DNA of 35,936 nt, taken from positions 1-35,936 of the forward strand of contig WAKU01000095.1 of NCBI GenBank assembly GCA_015523195.1, in the 5' to 3' direction. Positions 9,029 to 16,363 of this stretch are shown one piece after another. The stretch comes from Thermococcus sp. (GTDB taxonomy: Archaea > Methanobacteriota_B > Thermococci > Thermococcales > Thermococcaceae). Every line of letters starts with the position of its first letter. Within the stretch, counting starts at the first letter, position 1. Both the position numbers and the translations under genes were made by a program. The notes under the pieces were generated by a model. The model searched no databases and was not told the origin of the DNA. It saw nothing but the letters and a program-made list of their open reading frames with translations.

Positions 9029-9661
9029 TCACCCACCCGGGTTGATGTTTATCCTGATCTCCCCGGAGCTCTGGTTGAAGAGCCACCTGTCGGGAAGGTC
9101 AGGGTTCCACTCCACGACCACAGTGAGCACAGGCGGAAGGCCTTCGGGTGGAAGCACGAGGCCGTAGAGGGTGTAAGCGGTCCCGTTTATGTTCAGCGTG
9201 GCGCTCGTGCCCCAAACGCTTGAGTTTCCCAAGAGGTCTTTCTGGTAGAAGGACTCGGCCCAGAACACGGTCTTTCCGCCACCTGAGAGAACGGCGTTCG
9301 TTGCTCCCGTTCCGTTGATAACGGTCACGTAGGTTCCGTTGGCATCGTCATAGGGCCCGTAGGTTATGAAAATCCTCGGGTCAGTCACCCCAAGGCCCTT
9401 CTCCAGGTAGTAGGGCTGCCGCAGGTAGGTGAGCCTTACATGGAGCGTGCTTTTGGAGCCCGGGCCCTGGGCGTAGGCCTGGTCTATGGCGTTTGATATC
9501 GAGCTCGCTAAGTTCTTCTCCTCAAGTGCTATCTGCATCGAGAGGGTGCCCTGGGAGGGCGAGCCCTGCCTGAACGTTGTGTTGTTGAAGGAGTAAACTA
9601 ACAGGATGAGCATTATTCCGAACACGAACATGAACTCGAGGGAAGACTGGCCCCTCCTCAT
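9029..9661 (-). CDS. Pilin-like protein with canonical class III signal peptide, 210 aa
   Basis: The first gene of the pilin operon. The N-terminus MRRGQSSLEFMFVFGIMLIL is the best class III signal in the group: RRG, then QSSLEF with Gln at +1 and Glu at +5. The body is strand-rich with several N-x-S/T sequons and no cysteine motif. Because it carries the canonical signal and comes first behind a probable promoter (TATA-like at 9693-9699), it is a reasonable candidate for the main structural pilin, although abundance cannot be read from sequence. The ATG follows GGGGTAGG. Confidence 0.83.
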   Translation of the reverse strand: MRRGQSSLEFMFVFGIMLILLVYSFNNTTFRQGSPSQGTLSMQIALEEKNLASSISNAIDQAYAQGPGSKSTLHVRLTYLRQPYYLEKGLGVTDPRIFITYGPYDDANGTYVTVINGTGATNAVLSGGGKTVFWAESFYQKDLLGNSSVWGTSATLNINGTAYTLYGLVLPPEGLPPVLTVVVEWNPDLPDRWLFNQSSGEIRININPGG

Positions 9662-9668
9662 TCCTACC

Positions 9669-9699
9669 CCTTAAACGACTTAAGGAGGGATACCTATTT
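9669..9699 (-). promoter_or_regulatory. Pilin operon promoter with a 17-bp palindrome
   Basis: Reading the - strand, a TATA-like TAAATAGG (around 9693-9699) is followed by CCTTAAGTCGTTTAAGG (9669-9685), an inverted repeat with 6-bp arms and a 5-bp centre. The palindrome lies between the TATA element and the expected transcription start, where a repressor would block initiation. It sits in the 43-base gap before the first pilin gene. The promoter is probable; the operator role is inferred. Confidence 0.5.
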
Positions 9700-9704
9700 A
9701 ACGC

Positions 9705-10355
9705 TTACTCACCAGAATTTGGGGGTTGCCCTACATTTTTGCCGGGTTCTGAGCTGACCACGGCGAAGTTCTCCCTGCCGAGCCTCACTATGGAGACCCC
9801 GAAGTAATCGTCGTTGAAGAGTTTGAACCTGTATTCCTCCGGGTTGAGGTTGTAGTCTTCTATGAGGGCCCGCATCTCGTCTATGAAGAACTGGGTGAGC
9901 TGGTGGTAGATTAGATCCCTCCTCTCACCCGCCCAGTCCCTGACCCAGATCCACAGGGGGAGAACCGAGAGGCCGACGGGAATAAGGTACGCCCCGAAGA
10001 GGAGGCCGGCCAAGACAAAGCCAAGGGAGAAAAGGGCTATCCCCGAGTAGAGGAAGCGCTCGGTCATTCTGATGCGCCTGAGCTCACCGACCTTTTCCTC
10101 CCAGATGTCCAGGAGGGCAGGGTTGTAGAAGTCGAAGGCGGTGTGCCTCTTCCCCTTCCGTATCCTCTCCCTTATGAGGTCGTCCCAGTCGTCCAGGTAG
10201 TAGACGGTGAAACCCTTTCTCTGGGCCCTCTCAGCGTCTATGGAGGAAATTATCCGCCTGATGTCCTCGGCGCTCTCCTTGGCTATGTGTGAGTAAACCC
10301 CCTTCTCGTCCAGTTCGAGGGCGACCTCAACCGAGTCCCTAACGGCCTCAGTCAT
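9705..10355 (-). CDS. Small membrane protein, unknown function, between CetZ and pilins
   Basis: A 216-residue protein I do not recognise. A charged, helical N-terminal cytoplasmic part (1-100) precedes a hydrophobic hairpin of two membrane helices (about 101-138), and a soluble C-terminal part (140-216) ends in a flexible tail. There is no signal peptide. The ATG follows AGGTGA and overlaps the end of the cetZ-like gene by eight bases, so the two are translationally coupled. The inferred role is an anchor or regulator acting with the tubulin homologue at the membrane, based only on adjacency. Confidence 0.75.
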   Translation of the reverse strand: MTEAVRDSVEVALELDEKGVYSHIAKESAEDIRRIISSIDAERAQRKGFTVYYLDDWDDLIRERIRKGKRHTAFDFYNPALLDIWEEKVGELRRIRMTERFLYSGIALFSLGFVLAGLLFGAYLIPVGLSVLPLWIWVRDWAGERRDLIYHQLTQFFIDEMRALIEDYNLNPEEYRFKLFNDDYFGVSIVRLGRENFAVVSSEPGKNVGQPPNSGE

Positions 10356-11445
10356 TCACCTCTGCCCCCGGGTAGAGGTCATCGAAATCCGGCAACCCCG
10401 TGAGGAGCTCCCTCTTCTTTTCCTCAGCCTCGGCCTTGGCCTTCATAAAGGACTTGGCGTAGCCCTTCGCAGTCAGTATTATCTCCTCGATGCTCCTGCT
10501 CTCGTAGATGCCGCTCAAAAGCGTTACGACCTCAACATCACGGGTTCTCGAATCCGGATAGAACCCCCTGAATATCTGCTTACCCTTTATTCTGCCGGTT
10601 AGCTCGTCGAGGGCCTCGAATATCTCCTTGGCCTTCAGAACCTCCGGCGGCCCGTGGATCGCAACGAGGCCGTAGAGGGCTGACTCAACCTTCGCCTCAA
10701 GGTAGAGCCCCTCACTCTCGAACGACCGCTCTATGAGCTTTGAGAGGCTCCTGACCTGGTCTGCTCTCGCCTTCGCGTATCCGACCGTCGCAAAGCTCCC
10801 GAAGGCCTTCAGAACGAACTTCAGGTCGCTTGCATCGAGGGTCTGCTCCCCGGGGATGTCTATGAGGGCGAGCAGTGAGCCTATCCTCTCGACTATCGTG
10901 TAGTTTATCTTCTCATAGGCTCTCGCTATGTCCTCATCGCTCTCCTTCAGCTTGTTGTTGTCTATGGCTATTATAGAATCGGCGACCTTGGAGAGCTTGT
11001 CTATCGTTATGGCCGCGTTGATTGTGGGCCTTATGCCCTCCTCCTTCAGCGGCAGGGCCCCAACGGCCACGACCAGAGACTCCGGGTACTCCTCCTTAAG
11101 CGCGGCGGCTAAGACCGGCGTTCCACCAGCTCCGGTTCCACCGCCGAAGCCGAAGGTCAGGAAAAAGATGTCAACGTCCTCGTAGCCGACCATCGAGGAG
11201 ACCTTCCTCATGACGAGGGGAAGGTCCCTTTTCATCGCTTCCCTTCCGAGCACGGGGTTTGCGTTCACGCCCTTGCCGCCTGTCAGGCTCTCGCCTATGA
11301 GTATCCTCCTCTCGGCCGGAATGTGCTTCAGGTAGTCGAGATCGCCCCGCGAGGTGTTCACGGCGATTGCCTCAAAATCAACGAGGGAAAAGAGGTCGGC
11401 TATCTTCGTCCCGCACTGCCCGACCCCAATTATTATAGCCCTCAC
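10348..11445 (-). CDS. Tubulin/FtsZ superfamily GTPase, CetZ-like
   Basis: A 365-residue tubulin-superfamily protein. The N-terminal strand-loop IIIGVGQCGTKI binds nucleotide, and GFGGGTGAGGTP at about 99-110 is the tubulin/FtsZ signature. The synergy (T7) region reads GEQTLDASDL, keeping the two Asp of FtsZ NxDxxD but with Thr in place of Asn. The C-terminal tail is helical and charged. Archaeal CetZ proteins control cell shape and surface structures rather than division; Thermococcales carry such genes besides true FtsZ. The start is GTG with GGGGGAGAGG upstream. It sits 12 bases after the secreted repeat protein and overlaps the membrane protein gene that precedes the pilins. The family is firm; the CetZ subfamily is likely. 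Confidence 0.88.
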   Translation of the reverse strand: MRAIIIGVGQCGTKIADLFSLVDFEAIAVNTSRGDLDYLKHIPAERRILIGESLTGGKGVNANPVLGREAMKRDLPLVMRKVSSMVGYEDVDIFFLTFGFGGGTGAGGTPVLAAALKEEYPESLVVAVGALPLKEEGIRPTINAAITIDKLSKVADSIIAIDNNKLKESDEDIARAYEKINYTIVERIGSLLALIDIPGEQTLDASDLKFVLKAFGSFATVGYAKARADQVRSLSKLIERSFESEGLYLEAKVESALYGLVAIHGPPEVLKAKEIFEALDELTGRIKGKQIFRGFYPDSRTRDVEVVTLLSGIYESRSIEEIILTAKGYAKSFMKAKAEAEEKKRELLTGLPDFDDLYPGAEVND

Positions 11446-11457
11446 GACCTCTCCCCC

Positions 11458-13689
11458 TCATCCTATTGTCCGCGCCCTGACCTCGTCAAGCTGTACCTTT
11501 CCATCGCCGTTGAGATCCGTGAAGGTTACCGCAACGGCCTTGCCCTGCATGTACTTCACGTACCCTATCTTGAAGATCAGCCTCGCCACGTCAGATGCCC
11601 CGCTGTAGAGGACGAAGAGCACAAAACCCCTTGAGGTTCTCCCCGGGATGAGGAGCACGGTACTGCCGGCGGGATAGGTGGAGTTGTTGACCCTCACGGA
11701 GACCCCGTTCAGGCCCACAGTTATGTAGCGGTTGTACCTGCTCACGTTTACCTCAGTGAAGCCGGCTAAAACAACGTAGTTTCCTGAGGTGAGGTTCCCG
11801 AGGGGCTGGACGTCAAAGTGGAAGCCGAAGTCCCTCCTGAGGTAGTTCAGCACCGCCGTTGCGTCGTCGAGCTTTCCGGCCCCGTAGGCCACCGTGAAGA
11901 ACCCGCTCTCCATCGCCGCCCTGACGTCAGAGAGATCCGCAGAGGGCATCCTCCTGAGCTTTTGAAGATAGATGATCGCAGAGGAGAGCTCTATCGTATC
12001 GTTAACGACTTCGGGGAGCATCTTCTGGACGAGGGACAGGGTTTCGTCGGTGTAGTCCTTACCGAAGTCGAGGAGGAGCAGGGTTGCAGAGACCGTCAGG
12101 TCGAGCCTCGGTTTCCCAACGTGGATTTTATCGTCCATTCCCCGGTACTCCCTCATGTAAGGCCAGCCGCCGTCAACCCGCTGGTCTATCAGCCACGAGA
12201 TGTGGGGTTCGAGCTGGCTCCCGCTCGCTATCGGTTTGAGAGCCCAGAGGACGGTCAGGGTGTCGAGCACGTTCATGTCGAGCATGTAGCCGTAGAGCTT
12301 CCCCTCAGCGTAGAGGCCCCAGCCGGTTGAGCTTATTGAGAGCAGCCAATCCCTGGCGGCCTGAACGTCCGGATCGGTTTTGGGAACACCTAAGGAGAGG
12401 AGCAGGTCAACGGCCATCGCGGTCTCCGCTGGCTGGGGACCAAGGCCCCTTACACCCCATCTCCCCCGCTCAAGCTCAAGGGAGCGTACAACCGAGACCG
12501 CGTGCTCCCTCTCGCCACGGGATAGGGCATTGAAGTGGAGCAGGGTTTTAAGGGCGTAGTAGTAAGCCACCGTCAGCCTTCCAGCCGAGATGGCCTCCTT
12601 CTCGTCCATTGGGAGCCTGGACTTCGTCCAGTTCACCCCCCTTTCAACGACCGCGGGGGCCGGATAGCATGCTTCTATGGCCAGGAGCGCGTAATAGGTC
12701 GCCTTCTCATTCGAGGGCCCGCCCCTGAGGATTCCCCAGCCGCCATCGGGGTTCTGGGCCGAGATTATCTCACTGCAGGGGGCGGCGTTTATGTTCCTCC
12801 GGTGTATGGGGGGCACGAGCCTGGAAACCGCGAGGAGGGCATAAGCCGTTGGGGTTACGGTGTCCGTTATCGAGATCGGGTACTTGGGCGTGTCCGCCCA
12901 GAAGACCATGCTACCACCAACGTGCTTCATCTCATCCAGCTTCGCGAACTGAGCGACGACCTCGAAGGTGGGCTGTGAATACAGCGTAAGCGCGTAGGTC
13001 AGGATCGCCCTCTGCTCCACGCTCAGGTTGGGGGACTTCAGATCGCTCACCAGCTCCTCGATCTCCCCCTTGGATGGGGTTACGTTGAGCGCGTGCATGG
13101 CTATCAGCTTGAGGGCCAGGGCGCTCTCCCCGTCGATGTGCCTGGGCAGGTCGCCGAGCCTCCCGATGATGGAGGAGTAGTTCCTGAGGCCGTTTTCCCC
13201 GAGCGCCCAGAGGGAGAGCACCGTTGGGTAGAACATCGGCACGGTTTCGGGTACGTATCCCCAGCCGTCCGCCGTGGCAGACGAGGTCAGGAAGGATAAC
13301 CCCCTCTCCCTCGCTTCCTCAACCTTGAAGTAGTCCGCCGTGCCCTCGAAGAAGGGCAGGGCCCGTTTGAGCGCTATCAGGGCGTAGGCGGTGTCCATCA
13401 CGTTGCTGACGCTCCCCGGGAAGTAACCCCAGCCGCCATCGGGGTTCTGGTATGAGAGCAGCTCTCTCGTGAACTCCCTAATCCGCGGCGTCAGGTCGTC
13501 CCTGACCTTTCCGTTTGCCTCCGAGAGGGCCACTATCGAGAGGCTTATGTGGTCTATCCTCCCATCGCTGTCGCCGAACTTTCTCAAGAATGCCGCGGAG
13601 CCATCGTTCACCGGAACGGCGGCGGCAAACGGCGTGATGATGAACAGGGTTACGAGGACAACACCGGTGAGTTTAAGACCCTTTCCCAT
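11458..13689 (-). CDS. Secreted protein with prenyltransferase/squalene-cyclase-like repeats and EF-hand loop
   Basis: A 743-residue protein. The start is the ATG at 13689, six bases after GGGGTG; an in-frame GTG upstream is part of that site. An N-terminal signal sequence (KLTGVVLVTLFIITPFAAAV) indicates export. Repeated motifs such as QNPDGGWGYF, ATADGWGYV, QNPDGGWGIL and RVDGGWPYM across about residues 80-500 are typical of alpha/alpha-toroid prenyltransferase/squalene-cyclase repeats. No cyclase DxDD motif is visible, so catalysis is doubtful. The last 20 residues contain DLNGDGKVQLDE, a canonical 12-residue EF-hand loop. A TATA-like element lies at 13722-13731. It precedes cetZ by 12 bases. 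It may be a calcium-stabilised surface scaffold. Confidence 0.85.
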   Translation of the reverse strand: MGKGLKLTGVVLVTLFIITPFAAAVPVNDGSAAFLRKFGDSDGRIDHISLSIVALSEANGKVRDDLTPRIREFTRELLSYQNPDGGWGYFPGSVSNVMDTAYALIALKRALPFFEGTADYFKVEEARERGLSFLTSSATADGWGYVPETVPMFYPTVLSLWALGENGLRNYSSIIGRLGDLPRHIDGESALALKLIAMHALNVTPSKGEIEELVSDLKSPNLSVEQRAILTYALTLYSQPTFEVVAQFAKLDEMKHVGGSMVFWADTPKYPISITDTVTPTAYALLAVSRLVPPIHRRNINAAPCSEIISAQNPDGGWGILRGGPSNEKATYYALLAIEACYPAPAVVERGVNWTKSRLPMDEKEAISAGRLTVAYYYALKTLLHFNALSRGEREHAVSVVRSLELERGRWGVRGLGPQPAETAMAVDLLLSLGVPKTDPDVQAARDWLLSISSTGWGLYAEGKLYGYMLDMNVLDTLTVLWALKPIASGSQLEPHISWLIDQRVDGGWPYMREYRGMDDKIHVGKPRLDLTVSATLLLLDFGKDYTDETLSLVQKMLPEVVNDTIELSSAIIYLQKLRRMPSADLSDVRAAMESGFFTVAYGAGKLDDATAVLNYLRRDFGFHFDVQPLGNLTSGNYVVLAGFTEVNVSRYNRYITVGLNGVSVRVNNSTYPAGSTVLLIPGRTSRGFVLFVLYSGASDVARLIFKIGYVKYMQGKAVAVTFTDLNGDGKVQLDEVRARTIG

Positions 13690-13721
13690 TGTTGGCACCC
13701 CTAAGAGGCTAATGGGAGGGA

Positions 13722-13731
13722 GAATAAATAA
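13722..13731 (-). promoter_or_regulatory. TATA-like element for the secreted repeat protein/cetZ operon
   Basis: On the - strand CTTTATTTATT lies between the taw1 stop and the start at 13689, about 33-42 bases upstream, in an A/T-rich patch. It would let this gene and cetZ be transcribed independently of taw1. Confidence 0.45.
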
Positions 13732-13738
13732 AGTTTTC

Positions 13739-14746
13739 TTAGGTCAGCTTCGGAACGAACCTTCCGCCCAGCCCCCTTCCCCTCGGGTCAACGTCGTCGC
13801 GCATTATGAGGACGACCCTGCTGGGTTCGTATTCGTCCTCGATGTGGTAGCCCGGGAGATTCTTCACCAGCTCCTCTGCAAAGGCTTTTATCTCCTCGTG
13901 CCTGGGCATGTTGTTGATGGTCAGCCTCTGCCTTGAGAAGCCCACGAACATGTAGGCCTTTGCCTCGACGAACATCGGGTTCGCTGTTTTGATGAGCTCA
14001 GCGTAGCCTTTCGGATTGTGCATGTTCTCGCCCTTCACTAAGGTCAGCCTTACTACCGTCCTCGTTTGAGCGTCCTCCATCAGCTTGAGCGTCTCCTTTA
14101 TCCTCTCCCAGCCGTCGGGTATCATGGGGACGTTTACTCTGTTGTAGGTCTCTATGTCCGGAGCTGTGAGCGAGACGTAGAGCTGGGTCGGGAGCTTATC
14201 CTCTCTTATCATCTCATCAAGCCTCTCAGGAACCGTTCCGTTCGTGACTATGAAGGTGGTGAAACCGCGCCTGTGGAACTCCTCAACTAAATCCCCCATG
14301 TAGGGGTAGAGCATGGGCTCGCCGGAGAGGCTTATCGCCGCGTGCCTCGGGTTCCACGCCTCCTCGAACTTCTCCTTCGGGACCTTCGGGTTGCCCTTGT
14401 AGCCAACTAAAAGCTTCCTCTGGGCCTTTATGCTCTCCTCGACGATGAAAGCCGGGTCATCCCACGGTTGCGGGAGTTCCGTTCCTAAGAAGCTCTCCAT
14501 CGGGCGCCAGCAGAAGATGCAGTTGTGGGTGCACCATGCCAAAACCGGCGTCATCTGAAGGCAGCGATGGCTCGCTATGCCGTAGAACTTCTGCTTGTAG
14601 CAGAAGCGGCCCTTGGTAAGGCTCTCCTTCAACCAGTGGCAGAGCTTTACCCCGCTGTGTCTCCCAACAATCTCGTAGTGCTGTTTCCTGAAGAGCCCGG
14701 CAATCTCCTCGGGCATGTTCGGGTTGGACCTCACGACTATCGCCAT
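13739..14746 (-). CDS. taw1: 4-demethylwyosine synthase (tRNA-modifying radical SAM enzyme Taw1/TYW1)
   Basis: A 335-residue radical SAM enzyme that makes 4-demethylwyosine from 1-methylguanosine at position 37 of tRNA-Phe, using pyruvate carbons. The radical SAM cluster motif CTHNCIFC gives Cys72, Cys76 and Cys79. Three further Cys (36, 49 and 62) precede it with the 13/13/10 spacing of the Pyrococcus enzyme's second cluster. The SGEPMLYP segment supports the family. The ATG at 14746 follows GGTGAG; a GTG nine bases upstream is part of that site. A TATA-like TTTTTAAAA lies upstream. This is a tRNA gene standing just ahead of the surface-protein cluster, with no evident functional link. Confidence 0.95.
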   Translation of the reverse strand: MAIVVRSNPNMPEEIAGLFRKQHYEIVGRHSGVKLCHWLKESLTKGRFCYKQKFYGIASHRCLQMTPVLAWCTHNCIFCWRPMESFLGTELPQPWDDPAFIVEESIKAQRKLLVGYKGNPKVPKEKFEEAWNPRHAAISLSGEPMLYPYMGDLVEEFHRRGFTTFIVTNGTVPERLDEMIREDKLPTQLYVSLTAPDIETYNRVNVPMIPDGWERIKETLKLMEDAQTRTVVRLTLVKGENMHNPKGYAELIKTANPMFVEAKAYMFVGFSRQRLTINNMPRHEEIKAFAEELVKNLPGYHIEDEYEPSRVVLIMRDDVDPRGRGLGGRFVPKLT

Positions 14747-14790
14747 TAGCCTCACCTAATTCTCTCCCTTAAGGTGAAGTGAGGGGCGGG

Positions 14791-14800
14791 TTTTAAAAAT
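14791..14800 (-). promoter_or_regulatory. TATA box for taw1
   Basis: ATTTTTAAAA on the - strand lies about 45 bases upstream of the taw1 ATG, with the GGTGAG site in between. Confidence 0.5.
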
Positions 14801-14892
14801 GTGATTGGCCATGGTTGTTCACCTGAGACCAACCCGGAAGGCCCATCAGGAAGCCATAAATATGAGCTTTGCCCAGTTACAACGGTGAAATA

Positions 14893-15525
14893 ATGGAGAG
14901 GATTCCAAGGAGGGAGCTCGTCAGAAAGCTCTGGCATGTTCTGCCGGGAGTTTTGGGAGCGCCGATAATACTTTTCACGCCGAAGTGGGTAACACTCATC
15001 GTTGTCTGGTCGCTGGCCCTTCCCTACACCCTCCAGCACCTCAAGCTCCGCCGGGGCTGGTCGTTCACGGTTCCCATAGCGGACCTGAGCTACAGAACGA
15101 TGGCGAGGGAGGACGAGGGGGACAACTTCCTCGGGAGCTTCCTCTTCTGGGTCACTATGGGAATCGTCTGCACGGTCTTTCCAAAGCTGGCGGCCCTCTC
15201 GGCCCTCTGGGTCTCCACCTTCGGCGACTGCTTCAACGCGATAGTTGGCCAGACAGTCGGAGGGCCCAAAATCCCATGGAACGGGCGGAAGACCTTCGCC
15301 GGGAGCTCGACGATGTTTCTGGTTTCCCTTCTGGCCCTCTGGGGTTCTTATAAGGCTCTTTCCCTGGACCCTTCGTGGGGCATAGCCATAGGCACGGCCT
15401 TTACGGCGGCGCTCCTCGAAAGCCTCCCCCTTCAATCGGCCTACGACGAGTTCACGGTTCCCCTCTCAACGGCATTCCTGCTCTGGCTCGCCTACGGCGG
15501 TTCACTGCTCTCTCCCTTCTGGTGA
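14893..15525 (+). CDS. Polyprenol/dolichol or diacylglycerol kinase-like membrane protein (SEC59/DGK1/VTE5 type)
   Basis: A 210-residue integral membrane protein. The ATG at 14893 is preceded by GGTGA; an upstream TTG is less likely. The N-terminal RRELVRKLWHVLPG and central STFGDCFNAIVGQTVGGPKIPWNGRKTFAGSSTMF match CTP-dependent lipid kinases of the SEC59/VTE5/DGK1 family (conserved GD, GR/K-S-x-xG elements). Several hydrophobic segments span most of the length. In archaea such enzymes may phosphorylate dolichol for N-glycosylation or isoprenoid alcohols for lipid salvage; the substrate cannot be read from sequence. A TATA-like ATAAATAT lies about 35 bases upstream. The gene is divergent from taw1 and convergent with the radical SAM gene. 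Confidence 0.8.
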   Translation: MERIPRRELVRKLWHVLPGVLGAPIILFTPKWVTLIVVWSLALPYTLQHLKLRRGWSFTVPIADLSYRTMAREDEGDNFLGSFLFWVTMGIVCTVFPKLAALSALWVSTFGDCFNAIVGQTVGGPKIPWNGRKTFAGSSTMFLVSLLALWGSYKALSLDPSWGIAIGTAFTAALLESLPLQSAYDEFTVPLSTAFLLWLAYGGSLLSPFW

Positions 15526-16326
15526 TTAAAGTTTAACGAACTCCCAGCCCCTCTGATGGGTCTCTATCCCCTCAGCCCTCACCCCAAGCCGGTTTATCTC
15601 CTCCCTCAGCTCCCGCAGGAACTTCCGGAATTTTTCCTCATCGGTAAGAACGGCGTAGCTCTCCGGATACTCCTCGCGGAGAAGCCTCCGGAAGTTCCTC
15701 CCCGAGGCGCGGAGGTTGAGAACCTCGAAGAAGTAATAACCGGCGAAGTCCCGGGTTTCCTCAACTATTGCCCTAACGTCACTCACTCCCGGAATTATCG
15801 GGCTGACGAAGGCGTAGGTCCTTAACCCCGCATCGTGGAGCTCTTTCAGGGCGCTAACCCTTGCCCTGTGAACCGGGGCGAGAGGCTCAAAAAGCTCCTT
15901 TTCCTTCCCGGTGAAGCCGTTTATCGTTAATCCGACCTCTATCGAGTGGAAGAGCTTAAAGAGGCCGATATCGCGCGTAACCAGCGGCGACCTCGTCAGG
16001 ATTGAGAGCTCGTTCCTCTTGTCCATATACTGAAGAACCCTCCGCGTGAGCTTCATCTCCGCCTCAACCGGCTGGTAGGGGTCGCTCACTGTGGACATTA
16101 CAACCTTCCCTTCAACGCGCTTTCTGGCCAGCTCGGGCGCGTTGGTCTTCACCTCAACCCAGGTTCCCCACTCGCCGTAGTCCCTCCACCGGGTTAAAAA
16201 GCGGGCGTAGCAGTACCTGCAGGCGAAGACACAGCCGACGTACTGGTTCACGCTCCAGCTCACTCCCGGAATTCTTGAGCGGGTGTAGAGGCTCTTGGCC
16301 TTCTTCCTGATGACCCGAAGGTTCAT
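15526..16326 (-). CDS. Radical SAM protein (SPL-like family), unknown substrate
   Basis: A 266-residue radical SAM protein. The cluster motif is CVFACRYC near residues 32-39 (CxxxCxxC), set in the VNQYVGC...CYARF context of the spore-photoproduct-lyase-like group of uncharacterised radical SAM proteins. Partial TIM-barrel features follow (VMSTVSDPYQPVEAE, LSILTRSPLVTRD, VGLTINGF, YAFVSPIIPGVSD). The ATG at 16326 is supported by a TATA element about 24 bases upstream, suggesting a nearly leaderless transcript. It is divergent from the metalloprotease gene, 37 bases away. The substrate is unknown; a DNA-repair role is not shown. Confidence 0.88.
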   Translation of the reverse strand: MNLRVIRKKAKSLYTRSRIPGVSWSVNQYVGCVFACRYCYARFLTRWRDYGEWGTWVEVKTNAPELARKRVEGKVVMSTVSDPYQPVEAEMKLTRRVLQYMDKRNELSILTRSPLVTRDIGLFKLFHSIEVGLTINGFTGKEKELFEPLAPVHRARVSALKELHDAGLRTYAFVSPIIPGVSDVRAIVEETRDFAGYYFFEVLNLRASGRNFRRLLREEYPESYAVLTDEEKFRKFLRELREEINRLGVRAEGIETHQRGWEFVKL

Positions 16327-16363
16327 AAGGCCCAATTCTCAAAATTCCTTAAAAGGTGATGGG

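Noticed and set aside
14815-14841. Inverted repeat GGTTG/CAACC upstream of the lipid kinase gene
   Set aside because: Only five-base arms with an 11-base spacer, expected by chance, and outside the core promoter.
14752-15435. Open frame of 227 codons antisense to the lipid-kinase-like gene
   Set aside because: Highly charged, Pro/Arg/Glu-rich translation with no domain; the + strand gene has membrane helices and family motifs.
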